DNA of 58,949 nucleotides, taken from assembly GCA_013697915.1 (NCBI GenBank), contig JACCVY010000085.1:1-58949 (forward strand), written 5' to 3'. The notes below the pieces were generated by a model, which was not told the origin of the DNA, made no database searches, and was given only the letters and a program-made list of their open reading frames with translations. Source of the stretch: Blastocatellia bacterium. GTDB taxonomy: Bacteria; Acidobacteriota; Blastocatellia; Pyrinomonadales; Pyrinomonadaceae. A program made the translations under genes and the position numbers. This document shows positions 53,107-58,949 of the stretch, one piece after another (the first letter of the stretch is position 1; every line of letters starts with the position of its first letter).

Positions 53107-53916
53107 CTACCCCCCCAACGTTATTGCGTCGGGCGATTGGAAGTATTTGCAGAATGAATCCACACAATTCTGAACTAGACCCTTCGAGTCATTCCAGCCG
53201 TAATGTTCGATAGCCAGTTCTAGAAGGCGAAGAAGAAAGAAAATTGCTTGAACAACCGCGATGTCAGCCATGCTTCTTTCTTTCGGGTTGTTGGAGTCTA
53301 CCGGTGTGAATCTTCCGTTCGCGTCCTGCTCGAGCGCGAACATAATCTCCGCGAGCGAATTGTGAATGAATAGATTCGGGAGGTAGTAGGCGTGTTTGAG
53401 ATGGTCACCCAATGCTACATCTTTTGCCATTTTGACCAGACTGTCATTTGCCCATCTGGGTTGGGTACGCAAGCCTCTCTTTCCCTCTTTCTTGAACCTC
53501 CGCACGATGTCAGCCCAATTCGGATCGTATTTGTTTGCGATGTCCGTATATCCGAGTTTCTCTAACTGGACAAAATGGTAATCCCAGAAAGCATCAATCT
53601 GGTCGGTGTGCTTGTGCAGGCAAGTCGCATCCACGAGCTTTTCGAACATGCTTCTCAGCACGCTGAGCGCGGGAAAACCATAGCCATTCGATGCCAACAG
53701 AAGAATTTCAGCGAAATCGTTCGAACATCGTCTGCTCAACATGGAAATTGTCAATCCTTGGCGATCCGCGTTGACCCTATGCCTAAGGACGCTGTCCATC
53801 GCATCGTTAATATCGGGCAGTAGGGACAATAATTCAGCGTTTCTCTCACTGAAGATACGTTCCTCTTCGGGTTGCGAGAAATTAAATACTCTGAAATTAC
53901 TAAGCTGTTCAGTCAT
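53107..53916 (-). CDS. DUF5677-like protein overlapping the toxin gene
   Basis: A 269-residue soluble protein, helical, with SLLPDINDAMDSVLRHRVNADRQ and a run of His and Asp residues (ATCLHKHTDQIDAFWDYHF, PNLFIHNSLAEIMF), as in the DUF5677 family. The function is unknown. It overlaps the toxin gene's end by 8 bases and is 1 base from the CoA-ligase start, so it could be read from the toxin-antitoxin promoter. Family call by pattern memory. Confidence 0.7.
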   Translation of the reverse strand: MTEQLSNFRVFNFSQPEEERIFSERNAELLSLLPDINDAMDSVLRHRVNADRQGLTISMLSRRCSNDFAEILLLASNGYGFPALSVLRSMFEKLVDATCLHKHTDQIDAFWDYHFVQLEKLGYTDIANKYDPNWADIVRRFKKEGKRGLRTQPRWANDSLVKMAKDVALGDHLKHAYYLPNLFIHNSLAEIMFALEQDANGRFTPVDSNNPKERSMADIAVVQAIFFLLRLLELAIEHYGWNDSKGLVQNCVDSFCKYFQSPDAITLGG

Positions 53917-54163
53917 AGAATTCGCTGCGATGACCGATCGTGATAATCCTTACTTGGCGAAAGGTATCATCTATCTCATAACCAACCCGCCAATCGCCAA
54001 CGCGAATGCGCCATAGAGATTTGGTTGCTTTTACCTTAAGACATCCGGAAGGGCGTGGATCGTCGGCAAGACTGAGGGCAGCAATGATGGTTCTGTTTTT
54101 TACGCTCCTATCGAGTCGCTTCAGCTCGCGTTCAGCCCGTGAGGTGATAATTACGCTATACAT
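53909..54163 (-). CDS. RelE/ParE-family toxin
   Basis: An 84-residue toxin starting at ATG 54163 (MYSVIITSRAEREL). The family pattern is clear: N-terminal SRAERELKRL, central LSLADDPRPSGCLKVKATKSLWRIRVGDWRVGYEI, and C-terminal VRIITIGHRSEFYD. Such toxins cleave mRNA on ribosomes or act on gyrase, which cannot be told apart here. It overlaps the antitoxin stop by 8 bases. Confidence 0.92.
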   Translation of the reverse strand: MYSVIITSRAERELKRLDRSVKNRTIIAALSLADDPRPSGCLKVKATKSLWRIRVGDWRVGYEIDDTFRQVRIITIGHRSEFYD

Positions 54164-54356
54164 CAATCTCGCCGGCGGCGCGTAACTCTTCGAGGACTTT
54201 GTTCAAAGGGCGGCCTGGGTCGTCTTTTGTCTCTTGGGCTGCACGGGTAACGTGCAGGTCTTCCAAGAGTTCTTCGTACTCATCGAGTGGGAGGATTACA
54301 GCCGTTCTCTGTCCCGTGGCGTCTGTAACGTATTGAACATTTCTGGACATTCGCAC
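54156..54356 (-). CDS. Phd/YefM-like antitoxin
   Basis: A 66-residue protein with TDATGQRTAVILPLDEYEELLEDL, typical of prevent-host-death or YefM-type antitoxins, and a charged C-terminal tail that would wrap the toxin. It precedes and overlaps the toxin gene, the usual type II order. Such pairs autoregulate by the antitoxin binding their promoter. Confidence 0.88.
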   Translation of the reverse strand: MRMSRNVQYVTDATGQRTAVILPLDEYEELLEDLHVTRAAQETKDDPGRPLNKVLEELRAAGEIDV

Positions 54357-54459
54357 AACTCCTGTTTAGTGGTCTGCTCTCATTCTAACACGCAGCTTCG
54401 TCAGAATTCCCGCAAGCAAACTGTCGGTTCGCGGGTGTGATTTGAGCCAGGCTCGCGTT

Positions 54460-54777
54460 TTACGGCTTTTCGAGTGAGGCGATTATGAAACGACCCAGGC
54501 GCAGCTCATCATCGTCAGTCATCGAGGTAAAGCGCACTGCAAAGCCAATCTCGAAAGCTGCTTCGACGACCTCGGCCCATAAAACAAAAGGCTCGCCTTC
54601 GGGAGCTTCGATTTCCAGGCGCACCAGTTCCTTTGGCTCAACCTTGCCGCCTGTCAGCACGAAACAACCAGTCTTGCTTAGATCGGTAATGGTCGCTTCC
54701 TGCTGCAAAAGCACGCCTTCCCAGCGCGCCTGCAGATTAACTTTTACTCGTGGAGAGCGTCGTCGTTCGTCTGTCAT
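54460..54777 (-). CDS. Small PilZ-domain protein
   Basis: A 105-residue single-domain protein: N-terminal RRRSPRVKVNLQARW (RxxxR) and DLSKTGCFV (DxSxxG) are the c-di-GMP-binding motifs. It is separate from its neighbours and may be a c-di-GMP effector. Repeats lie upstream of its start. Confidence 0.85.
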   Translation of the reverse strand: MTDERRRSPRVKVNLQARWEGVLLQQEATITDLSKTGCFVLTGGKVEPKELVRLEIEAPEGEPFVLWAEVVEAAFEIGFAVRFTSMTDDDELRLGRFIIASLEKP

Positions 54778-54818
54778 GAGGGCCTTTGTTCATCGAACGA
54801 ATTCTTAATTCATCGATC

Positions 54819-54934
54819 GCAAACTAACAGTTTGCTTTACAACAAAGCGCAAACTGATAGTTTGGCTTACTGGTAGCACAGACTTTATTTTGTGTAATGT
54901 GCGCCGAAACAAGCACAGACTAAAGTCTGTGCCA
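54819..54934. repeat. GCAAACT..AGTTTGC palindromes and CACAGACTT-family repeat
   Basis: GCAAACTAACAGTTTGC and GCGCAAACTGATAGTTTGG are tandem similar palindromes (54819-54865). They are followed by GTAGCACAGACTTTATTTTG (54872 on) and CACAGACTAAAGTCTGTGCC (54915 on), the same inverted pair as at 17421. They fill the gap between the PilZ gene and the tryptophan dioxygenase stop. Confidence 0.75.
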
Positions 54935-54944
54935 CTTAATGTTC

Positions 54945-55802
54945 TCACTCTTTTGCGAAGGGACAACCGCCGGCGCCGTGTTTTGTGTCGAGATAGGTGC
55001 GCGCCTCCCACAGTTCCGGGAAGAATTTCTTGTTAAGCGTGGTGCGCAGATAACCAACGCCTTCGGAACCGCCGGTGCCGCGCTTCGTGCCGACCATGCG
55101 CTCGACCATCTTGATGTGGTGCGAACGCCAAAGCGAAAAATATTCATCGTGCTCCAGCAAAGCTTCGCCCAATTGAAACTCTTCCGGGCGTTCCTCGAAG
55201 TGAGTGAGCACCTCCAACACAGCCTGCGTCCGTCTGCCATAGCGCCGTTTGCTCTCGGCCTCATCGGAAGCAATTTCATTGGCAGGCGCATCGAGACCGC
55301 GGGCGCGCAAGGCGGAGTAAAAAGCTTCGCCCAAATCCGGCCCAGCGAAGCGCTTGTGCAAGCGCTCATGCGCAAATTCATCGTCGCGAAACTCATTCAA
55401 AATGTTTTCCTGCTTCAGTCCCGATGCGAATTCAATCTCGCGAAACTGCATTGATTGAAAACCGCTGGCCGGATTGAGCTCATCGCGAAAGCCCAGGAAA
55501 CTGATTGGCGTCATCGTCTCCAGGATGTGAATTTGATTGATCAGGAGCTTTTCAATTTCTACTACCCGACGCAACGAGCGCGCGGCGGCCGTCAAACGAT
55601 TCTCATTTGTTTGGCTGATTACCGCATCGATCTCGTGAAGGATTTGCTTGAACCAAAGCTCGTAGGCCTGGTGAACGGTAATAAAAAGGAGCTCGTCGTG
55701 ATGCGCCGGATCCGACAAACAATTCTGCAAGCCAATCAAATCTGCCACGCGCAGGTATTTGTTGTAGGAAAGCGGGGCGTTGCTGCCGTAATCGTTTGGC
55801 AT
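54945..55802 (-). CDS. kynA: Tryptophan 2,3-dioxygenase
   Basis: A 285-residue heme dioxygenase converting tryptophan to N-formylkynurenine. The family motifs are complete: FITVHQAYELWFKQILHE, FRDELNPASGFQSMQFREIE, SHHIKMVERMVGTKRGTGGS and EGVGYLRTTL, which include the heme and substrate contacts. The length is normal. The kynureninase-like gene is 105 bases upstream on the same strand; only a repeat lies between. Confidence 0.96.
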   Translation of the reverse strand: MPNDYGSNAPLSYNKYLRVADLIGLQNCLSDPAHHDELLFITVHQAYELWFKQILHEIDAVISQTNENRLTAAARSLRRVVEIEKLLINQIHILETMTPISFLGFRDELNPASGFQSMQFREIEFASGLKQENILNEFRDDEFAHERLHKRFAGPDLGEAFYSALRARGLDAPANEIASDEAESKRRYGRRTQAVLEVLTHFEERPEEFQLGEALLEHDEYFSLWRSHHIKMVERMVGTKRGTGGSEGVGYLRTTLNKKFFPELWEARTYLDTKHGAGGCPFAKE

Positions 55803-55903
55803 TGGTCAGTGGTTAGTAGTAGTGGTCAGTGGTCAGTAGTCAGTTGTCGGTAGTAGGTTGTCAGTGGAAACGAATTCCTACAACTGACAACGGACTACTG
55901 ACG
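55803..55903. repeat. GTCAGTGGT short-word inverted array between kynA and the kynureninase gene
   Basis: GTCAGTGGTTAGTAGTAGTG-type words (55807-55868) are followed by the complementary CCTACAACTGACAACGGACT (55878-55897) and ACTGAC. The array occupies almost the whole intergenic space and could fold as a hairpin within the mRNA. Confidence 0.75.
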
Positions 55904-55907
55904 AATT

Positions 55908-57095
55908 TCAGAACGCCGCCCCCGCACTCTCATGAACTGAGTACGCGCGAGCGTCTTTGATTTTCTTCATCTCATTAATAACCAACTCGAGCTCTTCGTC
56001 CTTCGTGTAAAAGTGCGGCGAAATGCGCACGCCGGCGCCGGGGCGATAATCAACAATAAACTCTCGCCGAATCAATTCGCTGGTCAAAGCTGCGGCTTCC
56101 TCGTGTCCGATCGTGATTGTGCCCCCTCGATTGCCAGAATTCTGCGGACTGGTTACTGCGAATCCCGCTTCCTGCGCCAGCTCAATCAGACGCGTCGTTT
56201 GTCGCACACTCTTTTCGCGAATTTTCTCGACGCCGATTTCATTAATTATTTTGTAGCCGGATTGCGCCGCATAGAGAGCCGGAATCGCCGGCGAGCCGTG
56301 CAGAAAGCGCCTGATGTTTGGCGCGTAGTGCAACTCAGTCTCGAATGCAAACGGATGTTCATGGGCCATCCAGCCGGTGGTTTTGGGCTCAAGCTGATTT
56401 TGCAAATCAGGGCGGACATAAAGATAACCTGCGCCCGGACCGCCGCAGAGCCACTTCACTGAACCCCCGGTCGCAAAGTCAACATTGAGTTCTTTTACGT
56501 TAAGCGGAACTGTGCCTGCTGATTGATAAGCATCAAGCACAACCATAGCTCCGACTTCGTGCGCGCGGTCGGTGATCGCTTTCGCGTTTTGCAGAAACCC
56601 GCTTTTGAACAAGACGTGCGAGAAGGGAACCAGCAAAGTCTCTTCATCAATAGCCGCGAGAAAGCGTTCGAGCGAAACCGTTATCCCGTCGTCCGACTTC
56701 ACAGTTTCAATACGCAGTTTGCCGTCGCGCGCGTGCGCTTCGTAGACATACATTACTGAAGGGAAGTTAAGTTCCGAATAGACGATCTTGTTTCTTTTGG
56801 GCGTCGGCTCGAGGCAGGACAGAATCAACGATTGGCAGATGGATACGTTTTGATGCATCACGACGGTGCCAGGCTCGGCGCCAATGATGCGAGCGACATC
56901 GTCCCCGACAGTTACCGGCATCTCCCACCAGCCTTCCGCCCAGGCGCGCACGCCGCGCGTGGCCCACACCTCAGCATACTCGTGCAAACGATCGTAGGCG
57001 CCTTTCGGCATCGCGCCCAGACTGTGCGAGATCAAATAGACAGTCTGGTCGAGAATGGGAAATTCACCGCGCCACTTGAGAAGTTCGTCAACCAA
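55908..57095 (-). CDS. kynU: Kynureninase-like class-V aminotransferase-fold PLP enzyme
   Basis: A 395-residue PLP enzyme. The N-terminus LNLISHSLGAMP-like (YLISHSLGAMPKG), the PLP Lys region GGSVKWLCGGPGAGYLYVRP (about 210-229) and the C-terminal IVDYRPGAGVRISPHFYT are kynureninase-type. It cleaves kynurenine to anthranilate and alanine. The start is TTG 57095, supported by CCGGAGG 9 bases upstream. It lies next to kynA. A cysteine-desulfurase-like role is possible but less likely given the neighbour. Confidence 0.88.
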   Translation of the reverse strand: MVDELLKWRGEFPILDQTVYLISHSLGAMPKGAYDRLHEYAEVWATRGVRAWAEGWWEMPVTVGDDVARIIGAEPGTVVMHQNVSICQSLILSCLEPTPKRNKIVYSELNFPSVMYVYEAHARDGKLRIETVKSDDGITVSLERFLAAIDEETLLVPFSHVLFKSGFLQNAKAITDRAHEVGAMVVLDAYQSAGTVPLNVKELNVDFATGGSVKWLCGGPGAGYLYVRPDLQNQLEPKTTGWMAHEHPFAFETELHYAPNIRRFLHGSPAIPALYAAQSGYKIINEIGVEKIREKSVRQTTRLIELAQEAGFAVTSPQNSGNRGGTITIGHEEAAALTSELIRREFIVDYRPGAGVRISPHFYTKDEELELVINEMKKIKDARAYSVHESAGAAF

Positions 57096-57170
57096 CGAGA
57101 AATACCTCCGGAAATAATGATCTAATTTATCACAGGAAAGTTAGTTAAGGCAGGCGTCCATTCGACGAGT

Positions 57171-57303
57171 GCGGGGGCAAGCCACCCTTCCCAACTTGGA
57201 GCTGATCTGACTTGAACCTGATCCGTCAGATTGCGAAGCGGTCAAGATTAACTGCAAACAGAATGATCCAGAGGCTCAAGGTCGAAGGGTGGCTTGCCCC
57301 CGC
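57171..57303. mobile_element. MITE-like element with GCGGGGGCAAGCCACCCTTC ends (copy 2)
   Basis: Both 20-bp terminal repeats are perfect (57171-57190 and 57284-57303), the element is 133 bases long, and the interior differs entirely from copy 1. The right end is intact, an uninterrupted version of the end that is split at 20881. It lies upstream of the OYE-like gene. Confidence 0.85.
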
Positions 57304-57336
57304 TTAGTTTTTCTTGTAGTGATACAGTTAATAAAG

Positions 57337-58809
57337 ATGTGGAAGTTTAAGAATCCAATTCGTCACGCAATTCCTGAAACGCGCTGGCCCAGTGCGGATG
57401 AGGTCGAGCGTTCACTCCTTTTTAAGCCGATCAAGGTCGGCCAGCTCACTCTCGAAAGTCGCACCTGGGTGCCAGCCATGGTGCCGTGGCGCGCGACCGA
57501 TGACGGCTTTGTAACTCAGGACAACCTCGATTGGTATCGACGTTTTGCGGCCGGGCGACCTGGCGCGCTGGTGGTCGAAGCGACCGGCGTGCGCGACATT
57601 CCCAGTGGTCCATTGCTGCGCATCGGTCACGATCGCTTTCTGCCGGGTCTGAAGCAGTTAGTGCAAACGGTAATGGAAGCAAGCGATGGCCACAGCAAGC
57701 TATTCATTCAAATCATTGACTTTCTCAGCGTGAAGCGCCGCCCCGAGCGCGAGAAGTACTTCGGACGTTTTCTGGAACCAGGTGAACGCCACCGGCGCGC
57801 TCTTGCTGAGGTTACAAACGACAACCGCTGGTTTAGCGCCGCGGAAAAGGAAGTGCGAAGTTACCTGAACGCAGCGACGGACGAAATAATTGATCACGTA
57901 CTCAGCAAGCGCGAGTTGGAATCGCTGCGGTTTGGTTATCGCGAGAGTGTGACGGACGTTGATTTGCCACACGTTCGCGAATTGCCGCAAGTGCTGCCAG
58001 ATATTTTCGCATCCGCTGCCAGTCGCGCGCGCGAAGCAGGTTTTGATGGCGTTGAGTTGCACTACGCGCATGCCTACACCATGGCTGGTTTCCTTAGCGC
58101 GTTGAATGACCGCGCCGACGGCTATGGTGGACCACGAGAGAATCGCGCGCGTCTGCCCTTGGAAGTTTATCGCGCAGTGCGCCAGGGAGTTGGCGATGAT
58201 TATGTAGTTGGCGTGCGCTTTCTTGGCGATGAAGTGATTGCTGGCGGCAACCGCGTCGACGAGGCGACGTATTTTGGAATTGAGTTTGCGCGCGCGGGCT
58301 TTGATTTCTTGTCAATCTCAAAAGGGGGAAAGTTTGAAGACGCACAACAGCCGAAAGTTGGCCAGGCGGTCTATCCTTACACCGGCCAGAGCGGCTACGA
58401 ATGCATGCCGACGGTGCTCTCGGACGAGGTGGGACCTTTCGGACGCAGCGTTCCCCTGGTTGCGGCCATCAAGCAGGCTGTGAACAAAGCTGGGTTCAAC
58501 ACGCCGGTCGTGGCGACGGGCGGCATCAGCACTTTCGAACAAGCCGAGTCTATTTTGCAGCACGGGCAGGCGGATATTGTTGGCTTCGCGCGCCAGGCGC
58601 TTGCCGATCCTGATTGGTTTGTGAAGGTGAGACTCGGACGCGGCGCAGAAGTCAGACGCTGCACTTATACCAACTACTGTGAGGCGTTGGATCAGGCCCA
58701 CCGGCCGGTAACCTGCAAGCTGTGGGATCGAGTTGAGCTCGATGAACCAGGAATTGCGGCGGTTGACGATGGGCGGCGACGTTTGCTCGCCCCCGTGTGG
58801 AAAGCGTGA
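57337..58809 (+). CDS. Old-Yellow-Enzyme-like NADH:flavin oxidoreductase
   Basis: A 490-residue FMN-dependent TIM-barrel protein. The OYE-type segments are SLLFKPIKVGQLTLESRTWV, GFDGVELHYAHAYTMAGFLS, NDRADGYGGPRENR, VGVRFLGDE and VVATGGISTFEQAESIL, with GFARQALADP. An insertion (about residues 130-205) lengthens it. A Cys cluster near the C-terminus (CTYTNYCEALDQ, then VTCKLWD) resembles the Fe-S motif of larger OYE members but lacks one Cys. The ATG at 57337 is chosen over an upstream GTG in the MITE end. Its neighbours suggest a role in anthraniloyl-CoA breakdown (inference). Confidence 0.88.
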   Translation: MWKFKNPIRHAIPETRWPSADEVERSLLFKPIKVGQLTLESRTWVPAMVPWRATDDGFVTQDNLDWYRRFAAGRPGALVVEATGVRDIPSGPLLRIGHDRFLPGLKQLVQTVMEASDGHSKLFIQIIDFLSVKRRPEREKYFGRFLEPGERHRRALAEVTNDNRWFSAAEKEVRSYLNAATDEIIDHVLSKRELESLRFGYRESVTDVDLPHVRELPQVLPDIFASAASRAREAGFDGVELHYAHAYTMAGFLSALNDRADGYGGPRENRARLPLEVYRAVRQGVGDDYVVGVRFLGDEVIAGGNRVDEATYFGIEFARAGFDFLSISKGGKFEDAQQPKVGQAVYPYTGQSGYECMPTVLSDEVGPFGRSVPLVAAIKQAVNKAGFNTPVVATGGISTFEQAESILQHGQADIVGFARQALADPDWFVKVRLGRGAEVRRCTYTNYCEALDQAHRPVTCKLWDRVELDEPGIAAVDDGRRRLLAPVWKA

Positions 58810-58815
58810 GTTGAT

Positions 58816-58949
58816 ACTGGGACCGCGGGCGTCCCGCCCGCCTTGCAGCGTAGCAAGGCCTCACGCAGGGAAGAGATCGAGCAAGAAGACCATTATTCCG
58901 GCATCAATGTGATCGGGTGCCATTTGCGGGCGGGACGCCCGCGGTCCCA
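58816..58949. repeat. REP pair cut by the window end
   Basis: ACTGGGACCGCGGGCGTCCC (58816-58835) and its inverted partner GCGGGCGGGACGCCCGCGGT (58927-58946) form a REPIN-like unit about 135 bases long. It is the last feature; the second REP reaches the final base. Confidence 0.85.

Noticed and set aside
57289-57336. GTG start for the OYE-like gene
   Set aside because: It lies in the MITE terminal repeat, and the ATG at 57337 begins the conserved sequence.
1-58949. tRNA or rRNA genes
   Set aside because: No sequence with a convincing cloverleaf or TTCGAAT-type arm in context was found by reading; a covariance-model scan would be needed to exclude weak ones.

Overview
The window is about 59 kb of a GC-moderate (slightly above 50% by eye) Gram-negative-type bacterial chromosome. 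Gene content suggests Acidobacteriota, most likely Blastocatellia/Pyrinomonadaceae: an ECF sigma/anti-sigma pair followed by DUF4097 proteins, RND efflux, TolC, PilZ and HD-GYP proteins, M48 and M14 peptidases, DUF1844, and very many intergenic hairpin repeats, including REPs that read GTAGVPPA when translated. No rRNA, tRNA or marker gene is present to prove this, so the placement is inference.

Layout: 0-3.2 kb, ECF sigma factor (5' cut by the window edge), zinc-finger anti-sigma factor and two secreted DUF4097 proteins. 3.3-4.4 kb, dcd and dut. 4.4-14.6 kb, a minus-strand efflux and sensing block (response regulator, histidine kinase, PepSY protein, TolC, membrane-fusion adaptor, RND pump) whose gaps hold copies of one large palindromic repeat. 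14.6-17.4 kb, PAP2 phosphatase, YncE-like beta-propeller, putative lipoprotein. 17.5-24 kb, gamma carbonic anhydrase, hisS, DinB-like, VOC protein, aspS, JAMM protease, DUF4870-like protein. 24-31.6 kb, a sigma-54-type promoter, M48 protease, mazG, DUF1844, MBL hydrolase, ribF, UbiB/ABC1 kinase. 31.6-38.6 kb, a REP-associated transposase flanked by inverted REPs, M14 peptidase (with a REP inside the gene), OPT transporter, a secreted protein with a pilin-like tail. 38.9-43 kb, PilZ protein, then a minus-strand MFS, LOG, SDR and CBM9-like run. 43-49 kb, HD-GYP/GAF/GGDEF enzyme, then a histidine kinase with a degenerate receiver overlapping an NtrC-type regulator. 49-51.4 kb, two unrecognised secreted or membrane proteins. 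51.4-58.8 kb, benzoate-CoA-ligase-family enzyme, a toxin-antitoxin pair overlapping a DUF5677-like gene, PilZ, tryptophan 2,3-dioxygenase, kynureninase-like enzyme and an Old-Yellow-Enzyme-like oxidoreductase.

Two themes stand out. First, the metabolic set at 51-59 kb fits tryptophan to kynurenine to anthranilate to anthraniloyl-CoA, with the OYE-like enzyme as a candidate next step. Second, the region is colonised by at least six families of small palindromic repeats. Some are nested with a visible empty site and a 7-bp duplication, some lie inside coding sequences as in-frame peptides, and one family comes with its own RAYT transposase.
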